The notes: a model not told the origin generated them from the sequence alone. A stretch of 63,107 nt of DNA from Phycisphaerae bacterium (GCA_026386805.1 JAPLMX010000175.1:1-63107); one strand, 5' to 3'. Positions 34,548 through 44,750 are shown, numbered from the stretch's first letter. Translations and numbers: made by a program.

Positions 34548-37377
34548 GCAACTCGATACCGCCATACCGCTGTTGAGTTCGCCGCAGCATGAAGCGTATT
34601 TCTTCGCAGGCTTGGAGAATCCGCATTGGATTGTTCCCCTTGCTCAGCGTGATGTCTTCAAGTATCCACCGAAGGCAGAGCACGTAGAAGGAGGAGGCAT
34701 TAGGTTCCCAGTGTGGTCACCTTCGCGTTACTTGGTACGTATGGCTGCGCAGGCTCCAACCGAAGTCGTGGCGATCTTTGCGAAGATAGAGACGGACAAC
34801 GCGTCCATTATCGGTGATATCGTGAACGCGGCGATGGCGATGCCATCTGACGTGTCTGTCTCCCTCGTTCCAGCTATCTGCAAGGCGGCAAGAGAGGGGG
34901 CGCTCTGGATTCACTTTGACAATGCGAGCGATTTGTGCGTCCGGCTGGCTGAGGGCGGCCAGCTTGATGCAGCGATGAGTCTGGCAGAAGCCTTGTTTAC
35001 CCCGGCATTTGAGGAAGGCCAGGAGGAGCCAACCCGCCGGGATGAGTACTGGTACGACGAGGGCATCAAAAAGGTGGTGCCCGTCATGGTTGGAGCCTAC
35101 GCCCGTGTCTTTCTTCCGGAGCTATGCGATTGGCTGAAGGCATCAGTCGGGGCGAAGAGGTATGTCGATCCGATCTCCGGTTCTGACAATTCAGACATGT
35201 GGCGTCCGGCTATTGAGGAACACGAGCAGAATCAAGACTGCGACTTTGCAGGTGTGATGGTTGGATTCGTCAGGGAAGGATTCGAGCAGGCGATTCGCAG
35301 CGGATGCCTCTCATTGGACGAGGCGATCCAGATTGTTGCAGGCTACCCATACCTTATCTTCAGACGGATCCGGCTTCACCTGATTGGTGAGTTCGCCGAG
35401 CAGAATCGCGATCTGGCTCGCCAAGTCATGCTTGATCGGGCGCTTTTCGAAGATCACGGGTGCAAGCATGAACACGCGATGCTGATTGGCAAGCGATTCA
35501 ACATGCTTGAGCCAGATCAACAGGCGGAATGGCTTCGGTGGGTGAAGGACGGCCCAACAGGCAAGGTTGCGGAACATATGAACGCCCCCGACGACCCAGA
35601 CCTGAGTCAGCGCCGGGGTGACTACTGGCGCTTCGAGCGGTTGCACTGGGTTCGCGATCATCTCACCGGTGCGGAGCAACATTTCTATCAAGGAATGCGC
35701 CAGAAGCACGGCGAGCCCCACATGGCGGATCTAAACGTCTGGATGGGCCCGGTGCGCGATGGTCCCGACAGCCCAATGACGGTCAATGACTTTGCGGGAA
35801 TGACGTTTGAGCAGGCGGTGGACAAGGTCTCGTCATGGAAACCAGAGGAACCACAATTCATGGGACCTGACATTGAGGGGCTTGCGTCGACGTTTGAGGA
35901 ATATGTCGCGACTAATCCTGAGCAGTTCTCCGAGAAAGCTCGGATTCTGATCAATCGACCAGCGTCCTTTGTGCGTGAGTTCATCGCGCAGATGGCTGAC
36001 GCCGTAAAAGGCGGACGCGAAATCGATCTGCCTGCCGTGCTTGATTTGTGCCATTGGGTTTTGTCGCGTCCGATTGAGGAACGCACCGTGCCAGAGCAGG
36101 AGCACGGGGCCTTGGTGGACAAGGACTGGCAGTGGACTCGGGACGACATCTCCCGACTCCTGGAGAACATCTGCAAGGCGAAGGCGGGTGATGTACCGAA
36201 ATACTCGCTGGATGACTTACAACAACCCATCTGGAGGCTGATCGAATGCTTATGTCATGATCGTGCCGAGTCGTACATGATTCGCGACGTCTCGCAGGAC
36301 GATCCTCGGGTTTACGATTATCTTAACCCCGGACTCAATTCCCCACGCGGCAAGGCGGTGGGGGCGGCCCTTGAATACGCTCGATGGGTGGCGAATCGCA
36401 TCAAGCAATCCGACGGGAAGCAGGATGTTGTTCCTGGCGGTTTCAAGGTCGTGCCCGAGGTCCGGGACATGTTGGAGTGGCAGATCGCAAAGGAAAACAG
36501 GAGTTTCGAGGTCATGTCGGTGATCGGATCACAAATCGCCTTGATCTACTGGATCGACAAGCAGTGGCTCACAGAGAACACCGCCCGATTGTTCGATTTG
36601 GAGGCGATAGAACAGACGCCATCTGCTGCTCACGGATGGGCGGCATGGAACGCGTTCCTCGTGTGGACCAGACCGCACATTGAGTTCTACCGAATCTTCA
36701 AACCACAATTCGCATACGCTGTCCAGCAGGCGGCGAAGGTCGAATTGACTGAATGCGGTGACGGACGACCGATGCACCACCTTGGTAAGCACTTGGTGAT
36801 TCTCTACGGGCGCGGGCAGCTCGGACTTGATGACGATGAGGGCCTGCTCAGGCGGTTCCTCCTGTACTCGAATGCAGATGTCAGGCGACACGCGATCTTC
36901 TTTGTTGGGCAGACCCTGGAAGGTGACAAAGGGGTGCCCCCGCAAGTCATCGAGCGATTCATGACACTGTGGGACCTCTACTGGGCTGGGCCTGGCAAAA
37001 GCGATGCTAAGGACAAACCCCATTCGGTTCTTTTCGGGATGTGGTTCTCGTGCGGCCGGTTCCCCGAGCAGTGGGCCTTGGATCGGCTTGAGAGTTTTGT
37101 CGAAGTGGCCCCAACACCTGAGCCAGACGGTTCGATTGCAGCGAAGCTTGCTGAGAGCGCACATGTTGACATCGTGAAGTCGGTTCGAATCCTCGATCGG
37201 ATCATGCGTGGTGATCGGGAAGGGTGGCGGATCGAGAGATGGCTTGAGTCAACCATCGAGATTCTCAGGCTGGCAATGGGTAATCCCGGCGAGGCCAGAG
37301 AGCAAGCCGTGGCGTTGGTCAATTACTTGGGTCGTCGGGGCTACACTCAGCTCGGTCAGCTCTTGGGCGGAAGTTGA
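34519..37377 (+). CDS. Unknown large helical protein B of a two-gene cassette
   Basis: From ATG 34519 the protein has 952 aa (an ATG at 34429 overlaps protein A by far more). It has no membrane segment, signal, NTPase P-loop or nuclease motif that I can see. It is built of short helices in alternating pairs, such as LVRMAAQAPTEVVAIFAKIE, EWLRWVKDGPTGKVAEHMNA and LNSPRGKAVGAALEYARWVA, resembling the helical-repeat sensor parts of STAND-type or SIR2-associated defence proteins. The assignment to any of these is inference. It is coupled by a 29-base overlap to protein A and followed eight bases later by the right boundary repeat. Confidence 0.7.
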   Translation: MKSYSKPTSEQLDTAIPLLSSPQHEAYFFAGLENPHWIVPLAQRDVFKYPPKAEHVEGGGIRFPVWSPSRYLVRMAAQAPTEVVAIFAKIETDNASIIGDIVNAAMAMPSDVSVSLVPAICKAAREGALWIHFDNASDLCVRLAEGGQLDAAMSLAEALFTPAFEEGQEEPTRRDEYWYDEGIKKVVPVMVGAYARVFLPELCDWLKASVGAKRYVDPISGSDNSDMWRPAIEEHEQNQDCDFAGVMVGFVREGFEQAIRSGCLSLDEAIQIVAGYPYLIFRRIRLHLIGEFAEQNRDLARQVMLDRALFEDHGCKHEHAMLIGKRFNMLEPDQQAEWLRWVKDGPTGKVAEHMNAPDDPDLSQRRGDYWRFERLHWVRDHLTGAEQHFYQGMRQKHGEPHMADLNVWMGPVRDGPDSPMTVNDFAGMTFEQAVDKVSSWKPEEPQFMGPDIEGLASTFEEYVATNPEQFSEKARILINRPASFVREFIAQMADAVKGGREIDLPAVLDLCHWVLSRPIEERTVPEQEHGALVDKDWQWTRDDISRLLENICKAKAGDVPKYSLDDLQQPIWRLIECLCHDRAESYMIRDVSQDDPRVYDYLNPGLNSPRGKAVGAALEYARWVANRIKQSDGKQDVVPGGFKVVPEVRDMLEWQIAKENRSFEVMSVIGSQIALIYWIDKQWLTENTARLFDLEAIEQTPSAAHGWAAWNAFLVWTRPHIEFYRIFKPQFAYAVQQAAKVELTECGDGRPMHHLGKHLVILYGRGQLGLDDDEGLLRRFLLYSNADVRRHAIFFVGQTLEGDKGVPPQVIERFMTLWDLYWAGPGKSDAKDKPHSVLFGMWFSCGRFPEQWALDRLESFVEVAPTPEPDGSIAAKLAESAHVDIVKSVRILDRIMRGDREGWRIERWLESTIEILRLAMGNPGEAREQAVALVNYLGRRGYTQLGQLLGGS

Positions 37378-38590
37378 AGAATAAACGGTGGGCGGAGCCC
37401 ACCCTACCGGCTCTCGCCGATGCCGAGTTGAAGCTTGTCCGAATCGTTCTGCCGTTGTCTCTGCTCTGTGCCCTCGGTGTCGCCCGCCTTCGCGGGGCGC
37501 TGGCTCCTGTGGCTAACCTCTGTGGTGAAGACCTACGGACTGGATTCCTGCCTTCGCAGAAATGCCGGCTATGAGCGCCAATCGATTTCCGACCCCCGAT
37601 CCCCGCCCCCTGTCTACCGGCAACTGCCAACTGACAACTTCCCCCGTATATTGTCCATATTTCATTTGACGCCGAACCATTACCAATTGTATGATAAGAA
37701 GAAAACGTAATAGCGAATCGGAACCAGTCAATGGTCCATCCGGAGGGGTCTGGTCATGCTCCGTTCGGCACAAGTCCTCGCCCGTTGGTCGAAGGGGAGA
37801 CATCCATGGATTTCAATTGTTCGGTGGCTGAAGTACACCATCGTTCCAGTATTCCATCATTCCAGTGCAAGCCCCGGATGGGCGAGATCAAGGGCCCCCA
37901 ATCGTGCGAAACAAACCCAATTTGCCGCGGGCCGGCCGGAATGGCGAGGGCCTGCAAGGTCGCCCATGCCGCTACCGCTGGGCCAAAGCGTGCGAAACAA
38001 AGCCAATTCCTCCCGAGCGAAACAAAGGGCAAGTACTTTTGGAAAAAGGGTTATGACAAATTGGACGCACAAAAGGCACCGGCAAAACAAAGCCAATTTC
38101 CGCACAGACAGCAGTGGGCAAGGGTCGGCGAGGCTGTCAGTGCCGCCGGTGGGACCAATCGTGCGAAACAAAGCCAATTTCCGGGGGCAGGCGGGCGCGA
38201 TGGATCTGGAATCCGCCACCGTATGCCGTCCACCCCCTGGCCGCGTGTGCGACTAAATCTCGTGGGACCGTGGGCTGTTTCTGTCATCCCTTCGCTACAC
38301 TCAGGGAAGGCTCTGAGCGACCTCGAAGAGCTTGTCCTGAGCCCGCCGAAGGAATCTGGCCAAGGATGTCCACGTGGACTCGACGCGACGGGAGCTTTTC
38401 CTGCGATGCCCAGATGCTTCGCTTCGCTCAGCACGACAAACTCACGGTTGGTCCCGCACAAGATATGGTTACACACTCTCGCCCTCTGTTGCCGGATTGT
38501 TGTTGTGCTGGTTGCGACAATATTGTAGGCTGTGCGGCGTTGTCTACACTTTTGTGGATGGAAGCTGGTGGCGTTGTGGAAAGGCACCGC
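37378..38590. other. Non-coding repeat region, cluster A
   Basis: This stretch of 1.2 kb holds no supported gene. It carries the right cassette boundary, a DNA segment rich in AACCTCTGTGG/CGCCTTCGC words, and at least four copies of a GCGAAACAAAGCCAATTTCC-like word (near 37908, 37999, 38086 and 38161; spacing about 75-90). A CCCTTCGCTACACTCAGGGA-type word is also present (38287). The sigma-54 activator starts after it. Confidence 0.6.
37385..37425. repeat. Right boundary repeat of the cassette
   Basis: A continuous 41-base unit: ACGGTGGGCGGAGCCCACCC (first 20 of 22, 37385-37406) plus CCGGCTCTCGCCGATGCCG (37407-37425). Both parts are exact reverse complements of the two blocks at 33541-33620. 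Confidence 0.85.
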
Positions 38591-40117
38591 ATGAGAGGCA
38601 GTTTTGCGACGGAAGTGCAGTTGCTCAGCGACGTGGCGAAGGCATTCGCCGAATCGCTGGACTTGGAAGAGACCCTGATGAGCATTCTCAAATCGCTCGA
38701 TACGCACCTGAAGCTCCAGCGGGGGACGATCTCGCTGCTGGACCCGGACAGCGAGACGATCAACATCAAGGTCGCCCACGGGCTGAGCGAGCGGTCCAAG
38801 AGCCAGGGCCGGTACAAGGTCGGCGAGGGCATCACCGGGCGGGTCGTCCAGACTGGCGAGGCGATCATCGTGCCCGACATCGCCAAAGACCCCCGGTTCC
38901 TGCACCGGACCAAGTCCCGCGATACCGCCGGGGGTAAGAAAATCGCGTTTTTCTGCGTGCCGATCCGGCTCGAAAACCGGACCGTCGGGACGCTGAGCGT
39001 CGATCAGCAGGCCGGGAGGTCCGACGACTTCGACGCCCGGTTGCGGCTGCTCAACATCATCTCCACGATGGTCGCCCAGGCGATCAAACTCAACAAGCTG
39101 GTCGAGTCGGAGCGGGCGACGTTGCGCGATGAGAACGTCCGGCTGCGACGCGAGCTCAAGACGCGCTTCGACGTGCACAACATGGTCGGCAAGAGCAACA
39201 CGATGCAGGAGGTCTACCGGCTGATCGAGCAGGTCGCCGACAGCAACGCGACCGTGCTGATCCGCGGCGAGACCGGCACCGGCAAGGACCTCGTCGCCCA
39301 CGCGATTCACTATTACAGCCTGCGGTCCGATAAACCGTTTGTGAAGGTCAACTGCACGGCCCTGCCCGAGACGCTGCTCGAAAGCGAGCTCTTCGGCCAC
39401 GAGAAGGGGGCCTTCACCGGGGCCATCGAGCGCAAGCCCGGCCGGTTCGAGCGGGCTAACAGCGGCACGATCTTCCTCGACGAGATCGGCGATTTCCCGC
39501 CCAGCCTCCAGGTCAAGCTCTTACGCGTCATCCAATTCCGCGAGTTCGAGAGGGTCGGCGGCACCGAAACGATCAAGGCAAACGTGCGGGTCCTCGTCGC
39601 CACGCACAAGAACCTCGAAGAGCAGATCAAAACAGAGCATTTTCGAGAGGATTTGTATTACCGCATCAACGTCTTCCCGATCTATCTGCCGCCGCTGCGG
39701 GAGCGCAAGGACGACATCATGCTGCTGGCGGACCACTTCCTGGAGAAGTACGCTCAGGAGAACGGCAAACGGATCACGCGGATCTCCACGCCGGCGATCG
39801 AGATGCTGACCCGCTATCACTGGCCCGGCAACATCCGGGAGCTGGAGAACTGCATCGAGCGGGCGGTCCTGCTGTGCGAGGACGACGTGATTCGCAGCGA
39901 GCAGCTCCCGCCGTCGCTGCAAATGATCGACAAGGGCGACACGGCCGTCAAGCCGTCGTTTGTGGAGACCATCGCCAACAAAGAGAGAGAGCTGATCGTC
40001 GATGCCCTCAAGAAGTGCAGCGGCCAGCAGCGGAAAGCCGCCCAGGAACTCGGCATCACGGAACGTATTCTTGGCTACAAGATTCATAAATACGGGATTT
40101 TTCCGAAGTATATCTGA
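38591..40117 (+). CDS. NifA-like sigma-54-dependent activator (GAF-AAA-Fis)
   Basis: From ATG 38591 the protein has 508 aa: a GAF domain (about 15-165, [20 protein letters not shown]), a linker helix, an AAA+ domain with Walker A GETGTGKD (226-233), GAFTGA (273-278), Walker B FLDEIGDF and the sensor [14 protein letters not shown], and a C-terminal Fis-type HTH ([20 protein letters not shown]). GAFTGA contacts sigma-54. The order GAF-AAA-HTH is that of NifA and relatives. An ATG at 38558 is an alternative start. The next gene downstream has a sigma-54 promoter, so it is a possible target. The GAF ligand is unknown. Confidence 0.92.
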   Translation: MRGSFATEVQLLSDVAKAFAESLDLEETLMSILKSLDTHLKLQRGTISLLDPDSETINIKVAHGLSERSKSQGRYKVGEGITGRVVQTGEAIIVPDIAKDPRFLHRTKSRDTAGGKKIAFFCVPIRLENRTVGTLSVDQQAGRSDDFDARLRLLNIISTMVAQAIKLNKLVESERATLRDENVRLRRELKTRFDVHNMVGKSNTMQEVYRLIEQVADSNATVLIRGETGTGKDLVAHAIHYYSLRSDKPFVKVNCTALPETLLESELFGHEKGAFTGAIERKPGRFERANSGTIFLDEIGDFPPSLQVKLLRVIQFREFERVGGTETIKANVRVLVATHKNLEEQIKTEHFREDLYYRINVFPIYLPPLRERKDDIMLLADHFLEKYAQENGKRITRISTPAIEMLTRYHWPGNIRELENCIERAVLLCEDDVIRSEQLPPSLQMIDKGDTAVKPSFVETIANKERELIVDALKKCSGQQRKAAQELGITERILGYKIHKYGIFPKYI

Positions 40118-40274
40118 CGTGTGGGCCGTGCGGCTGCGCCTACGAAATTGTCGTCAGATCTGGAGCTATCCACATTTTCGTACGCTGTCCTGCACTCCTC
40201 CGGTCCGGCTCGCCTTTTCCTAAAGGATTGTCGGCAACATAGTTATGACGCTGTGGGTCGCCGGCGACCTTCTC

Positions 40275-40289
40275 TGGCACGCCGCTTGC
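40275..40289 (+). promoter_or_regulatory. Sigma-54 (-24/-12) promoter
   Basis: TGGCAC (40275-40280), five bases, then TTGC (40286-40289): a full match to the sigma-54 consensus TGGCAC-N5-TTGC. It lies about 105 bases before the porin start and just after the sigma-54 activator gene. Confidence 0.85.
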
Positions 40290-40390
40290 GTTACAGTCTT
40301 GGCCGGTCAGGATTTGGTGAGCCGGCGGGCGGCACGGGGCGTGGTCCCCGTGGTCGCAGGTGCAAACCCGTAATTGAGGAGCAGCTTAAG

Positions 40391-41148
40391 ATGGCAAGGT
40401 CGAAGGTTTTGTGGGGGGGCAGTGGCGATGATGTTGGGCACGGTGACTCTGGCGTCGGCCGAGGACAAGGTGGCCGTGGGCGTGACGGCGGATGTCTTCA
40501 GTAAGTACATCTGGCGAGGACAGAATGTCGTCGATGACTGGGTCCTCCAGCCCGGCGCCAGTGTCGGCTACCAGGGACTCACCGGCTCCGTCTGGGGCGA
40601 CATGGACCTGACGGGCGACCTGGTCGATAGCGGTCAGCTTACCGAAGTGGACGTCACGCTCGATTACTCCAACAAGGTCCCCGGCTTATGACGTTCTCGA
40701 CTACTCAGTGGGTGCGATCTACTACAGTTTTCTCAATCTCAACGCCCACCCGACGGCCGAAGTGTACGGAGGTCTGGGCCTCGACGTGCCGCTCTCGCCG
40801 GCCGTCCGCTGGTTCTACGATTTCGACCTGATCGAGGGCAGCTACGTCCAGTTCTCCGTCGGGCACACGATCGAGAAGATCCGAAAATGGGGGGAGGATT
40901 GTCACTGTGACGTGCAGTTGGGCGCCAGCCTCGGTTACGGGAGCGACGGCTATAACAACGGCTACTTCGGCGTGGACCAGGGTGGGCTGAACGATCTGAC
41001 GCTCACCGCCGGCGTGCCGTTCACCTTCGGCAAGCTGACGATCAAGCCGAGCCTCGGCTACTCGATGATGATCGATGACGATATCCGGGATGCCACGGCC
41101 AAGAGCGACAACTTCTGGGGTGGCGTCGGTGCGGCGTACAACTTCTGA
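40391..41148 (+). pseudogene. TorF-like outer-membrane porin, two frameshifts
   Basis: Starting at ATG 40391 (ribosome site AGGAG), reading needs a shift in a seven-G run (about 40420-40427) to join MARSKVLWGG to AVAMMLGTVTLASAEDK, and another after KVPG (about 40685) to continue into YDVLDYSVGAIYYSF. The joined product has a signal peptide, SKYIWRGQNVVDDWVLQPGA and beta-barrel strands, ending FWGGVGAAYNF with a C-terminal aromatic typical of outer-membrane proteins. This resembles TorF-type putative porins. Homopolymer errors in the assembly could explain the G-run shift. It is driven by the sigma-54 promoter. Confidence 0.7.
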
Positions 41149-41351
41149 CGGGCACGAACCTGGCCGTCACGAGCCATGTGGCGGTCGGATGGAGCACACA
41201 TGAACTGAAAGGTGGGCCGATCCCACCTTCTTCTATTTGTCGTCTGCTCGATGCCCAAGCCCGACCGGTACGGGGGCTGGCGTCGCGCGCGGAATCTGGT
41301 AAACTGTGCCGCTTTGACGCATCGTTTTGCGGCACAGGAGCAGAAGACCAG

Positions 41352-42428
41352 ATGGCCAGAATCATCTATGCGGTGGCGGGGGAGGGGTTCGGGCATGCGA
41401 GCCGGGCGCACCTGGTCGGCCAGCGATTCCTCGACGCCGGACATGAGGTGATTTTCGTCGCCTCACACCGGGCGCTGCTGTACCTGCGGCAATACTACGG
41501 CGCGCGGGTCAAGGAGATCTTCGGCCTGACCTTTGACTATAGCAAGGGCTACGTCGATCCGGCGGCGACCGTCTGGAAGAACCTCACGCGGTTCCCACAG
41601 GGTCATCGCCTCAATCGAGAGCTGTTCGAGCAGGTGTACAAGCCGTTTGAGCCGGACTTGGTGGTGACGGATTTCGAGCCGTTCAGCGCCTGGTGGGCGT
41701 GGCGCAACCGCGTGCCTTTCCTCAGTATCGACAACGAGCACCTGCTGACGACGTGCTCGCTTGATCACAAGCTTCGAGACGTCTTCGGGCGTTTGAACGC
41801 GACGGTCGTAGTGAGGTCCCACTATTTCGGGGCCCGGGCATACGTTGTGACCAGCTTTTTCAGGACGCCGCTGCGGCACCGAGCGGCCGTGCTGGCGCCG
41901 CCGATCGTGCGTCCGGCCATCGCTCGGCTCCAGCCGTCCGATGCCGGCCACATCGTGGTGTACTCCACCACGGGCACACACGAAGAGCAATGGCGCGACG
42001 TGCTCGGCCGATTCGCCCGGCAGAAGTTCCACGTCTATGGTTTCAACAAGAAGGCCGAATACAAGAACTGCATCTTCAAGGAGGCCTCGACCGAGGGATT
42101 CGCCACGGATTTGGCCGGCGCACGAGGGGTGATCGCCTCGGCTGGCTTCTCGCTGATCAGCGAGTGCCTGTACCTGCGGAAGAAGATGCTGCTGCTGCCT
42201 TTGGCCGGGCAGTACGAGCAGCTCATCAACGCCCGTTACGTGGAGAAGCTGGGTTTGGGAGTGTGGTCGAAGCAGATCGAAGAGCCGGTCGTCGCCCGCT
42301 TTTTAGACCGGCTCAATGAGCCCATGCCTCAGGACGACCGCATTCTCTGGCCCGACAACGAGAAATTCCTGGAAACCCTCCAGGGCGTGCTGTCGCGGCT
42401 CGATCTGCCTGTGCAGATTGGCATTTAG
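41352..42428 (+). CDS. Glycosyltransferase, GT28/MurG-like fold
   Basis: The 358-aa protein starts ARIIYAVAGEGFGHASRAHL, the nucleotide-free N-terminal glycine loop of the MJ1255/VC2487-type glycosyltransferases, and has a C-terminal donor-binding domain with GVIASAGFSLISECLYLRKK and LLPLAGQYEQLINARYVEKL, typical of the GT28/GT1 B-fold (E and Q contact the sugar-nucleotide). The acceptor and sugar are unknown. It probably acts at the cytoplasmic side of the membrane. A strong stem-loop follows the stop. Confidence 0.85.
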   Translation: MARIIYAVAGEGFGHASRAHLVGQRFLDAGHEVIFVASHRALLYLRQYYGARVKEIFGLTFDYSKGYVDPAATVWKNLTRFPQGHRLNRELFEQVYKPFEPDLVVTDFEPFSAWWAWRNRVPFLSIDNEHLLTTCSLDHKLRDVFGRLNATVVVRSHYFGARAYVVTSFFRTPLRHRAAVLAPPIVRPAIARLQPSDAGHIVVYSTTGTHEEQWRDVLGRFARQKFHVYGFNKKAEYKNCIFKEASTEGFATDLAGARGVIASAGFSLISECLYLRKKMLLLPLAGQYEQLINARYVEKLGLGVWSKQIEEPVVARFLDRLNEPMPQDDRILWPDNEKFLETLQGVLSRLDLPVQIGI

Positions 42429-42495
42429 GTCCTTTTCGTCCCTGTGGTCCCTTAGGTCCTTTCGGTCTCCAAGGACCTGCAGGACGAAAAGGACC
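42428..42495. terminator. Long stem-loop between convergent genes
   Basis: GGTCCTTTTCGTCC (42428-42441) pairs perfectly with GGACGAAAAGGACC (42482-42495), with an inner AGGTCCTT/AAGGACCT pair. It overlaps the stop codon of the glycosyltransferase gene. It may terminate both converging transcripts and belongs to a GGTCC-rich repeat type seen also near 19960. Confidence 0.6.
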
Positions 42496-42524
42496 CAAAG
42501 GACCGCCCCGCAATGCGGGTCGGA

Positions 42525-44669
42525 TCACTTTGCTGTGGCCGGGGCCTCTTTTCCCAGATACCCTTGCTGAACGCAGAGCTGGAGGATCTCACGGGCCAGG
42601 GGGCCGACGTCGCCGCCGCCGCGCTGGCCTCCCTCAACGACTACGGCCAGGGCGATCTTGCGTCCCTCCTGGTCCTCGGCGAACCCCGCAAACCAGGCAT
42701 CGTAGGGTCGCTCGGTGGACCCGGTCTTCCCATAGACCTTCACCCCGTGTTGCGTCAGACCGCTGCCGGTGAACGCGTTGTAGGCCGATCCGCCGCGCTC
42801 GTTGACGACCGCGTACATCCCGTCATAGACGACGTCCAGAGTCGTAGGCGAGATGGGCAAGTCGTTTGGCTCGGCCGCCGGCGGTGATTCCGGGCTCAGG
42901 AACAGGCGGGGCGGCAGGAATCGGCCGCGCCGGGCCAGGGTGGCGAAGGCGTTGGCCACCTGCAGCGGCGTGACCCGGAAGTTGCCTTGCCCGATGCCGA
43001 ACATCTTGCGGTCCCGCTCGAAGAGGGGCGGGAGCTGATCGACCGACTCGATGTCCGCGTAGGCGGACGCCAGCGTGCTGCCGATTTGCCCGGATGCTTG
43101 TCGCAGGCGGCGGGGGATCGAGCCGGAAGACGGGGGCTCGGGGTACGGCAGCGGGACCTCCCGCCCGTACCCGAACCGGAAGAACCACTCCTGGAGCACC
43201 CTCGGCTCGATCCGGTCGGCCAGATGCGAAAAATAGACGTTGCAGCTCCCCTTAATCGCATTTCTGGCCTTGTTGACCCAGCTTGAGTTGTGGCCGACCT
43301 TGTCTTTCCTGTAAATCAAACAGTCGGGCCAGCCGGGCGGCGCCGGCGTCGCCGGGCAACTTATGGTCTCCTCCGGCGTGATCGCGCCGGACTCCAGACC
43401 GGCGATGAGGACCACGGGTTTGGCCACCGACCCCGGCGGATAGAGCGAGAAATTGATGGTGCGGTTGATCAGCGGCCGATTCGGATCCTTTCGCAGGGTG
43501 TCGTATTGGTATCTGGCGGCGTTGAGATCGTAGCTCGGCAGCGACACCAGGGCCAGGATGTCGCCCGAGCGGACGTCGATGATCGCTCCCGCCATGGGGG
43601 CTTGGGCGTAGTCCGGGTTGATCTTCGGGTCCGTCAGGCGCTGCTCGATCTGCCTTTGCAGCTCGATGTCGAGGGTGAGCTGGACGTCCTGGCCGAACTC
43701 GGTCTCGGTTTCGCGGACGAGCCGGCCGTCGATGTCGTGGACGATCTCGCCGCGCCGGCCGCGGAGGATGCTCTCGCAGACGTACTCGACGCCGTCTTCG
43801 CGTCCGCAGACCTCGCCCTGGCGATAGCGGGCCAGCGGGTCGTCCTTGAACGCATTCACGTCGCGCGGCTGGGTCGCCTGGCCGACCCAGCCGATCGTTT
43901 GGGCGGCGGCGGACCGATAGGGGTAGTAGCGGTGCCCCGTCGGCAGAATCTGGACGTCATCCACGTCCAGCAGCGCGAGCTGGGCCTCGAAGACATCCTC
44001 CTCGGTCTTGAGGTCCACGAGCGTCAGGGTCTGATTGAGGTCCGGAATATCGTTCACATCCACCTTGGTGATGCGTTTGGTGCGCTCGGCATGGTCGGGA
44101 TACTGACGCTCGAAGTGGGCGAGCGCCTCGGGCAGCGGGACGCTGTTGAGGGTCTTGTACTTGGCGATGAGGTTGGGATCGGGGCTGCCTCGGACCCAGG
44201 CGAGGAAACTCCTCGTGTTCCAGAAGGCATCGTTCAGGGCCTTGATTTTGCCTTCGACCTGTTCCCGGGTGACCCCGAAACGACAGCATTTTTCGATGAG
44301 GCGTTCGAGGTCCTGCCTCTTGTCGTCCACCTGTTTGTGGACCTCGTACAGGGAGGGATTGGTGGACCTCATCTTGGCGGCGGCGAGCTTCGCCAGCACG
44401 ACGCGTTCGTCGAGAAAACAGCTCAGGCTGTAGTCGATGCAGATTTGGAACTGGGGCATATCCGCCGCGAGGATCTCACCGCGGCGGTCGAGGATTTTGC
44501 CGCGCAGGGTCTTGAACTGCTTCGACGAACCCCGCGGCTCCGTGGCCTTGGCGATCTCGTTCTGGAGTTCGGGGGTGGTGAGCAGTTGTAGCTGGGCGAG
44601 CCGCAGCATACAGATCAGCAGTGCGGCCAAGCTGATGCCGAGGAACACCTTGACACGCTTTTCGTACAT
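42525..44669 (-). CDS. mrdA: Penicillin-binding protein 2 (elongasome transpeptidase)
   Basis: From ATG 44669 the protein has 714 aa: a membrane anchor (about 8-26), a dimerisation domain and a transpeptidase domain. The active-site motifs are SVAK (Ser414, Lys417), SCN (about 475) and KTGS (about 665). PBP2 crosslinks peptidoglycan during lateral growth with RodA and MreC. It closes the mreB-mreC-mreD-mrdA run. The start at 44729 is unlikely because it lies close to the upstream gene end. An insert of about 80 residues in the dimerisation part (90-190) is longer than in proteobacterial PBP2. Confidence 0.92.
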   Translation of the reverse strand: MYEKRVKVFLGISLAALLICMLRLAQLQLLTTPELQNEIAKATEPRGSSKQFKTLRGKILDRRGEILAADMPQFQICIDYSLSCFLDERVVLAKLAAAKMRSTNPSLYEVHKQVDDKRQDLERLIEKCCRFGVTREQVEGKIKALNDAFWNTRSFLAWVRGSPDPNLIAKYKTLNSVPLPEALAHFERQYPDHAERTKRITKVDVNDIPDLNQTLTLVDLKTEEDVFEAQLALLDVDDVQILPTGHRYYPYRSAAAQTIGWVGQATQPRDVNAFKDDPLARYRQGEVCGREDGVEYVCESILRGRRGEIVHDIDGRLVRETETEFGQDVQLTLDIELQRQIEQRLTDPKINPDYAQAPMAGAIIDVRSGDILALVSLPSYDLNAARYQYDTLRKDPNRPLINRTINFSLYPPGSVAKPVVLIAGLESGAITPEETISCPATPAPPGWPDCLIYRKDKVGHNSSWVNKARNAIKGSCNVYFSHLADRIEPRVLQEWFFRFGYGREVPLPYPEPPSSGSIPRRLRQASGQIGSTLASAYADIESVDQLPPLFERDRKMFGIGQGNFRVTPLQVANAFATLARRGRFLPPRLFLSPESPPAAEPNDLPISPTTLDVVYDGMYAVVNERGGSAYNAFTGSGLTQHGVKVYGKTGSTERPYDAWFAGFAEDQEGRKIALAVVVEGGQRGGGDVGPLAREILQLCVQQGYLGKEAPATAK

Positions 44670-44750
44670 CCGAGCCCACAATCCATTACTTGGGGCAAAA
44701 GGGCATAAGACCGGCGGGACCCGCCCCATCCGCCGGTGACGGATCGGGCG

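Noticed and set aside
37900..38200. Possible CRISPR array
   Set aside because: Repeat copies differ and spacing varies; no cas genes nearby; same word occurs dispersed elsewhere.
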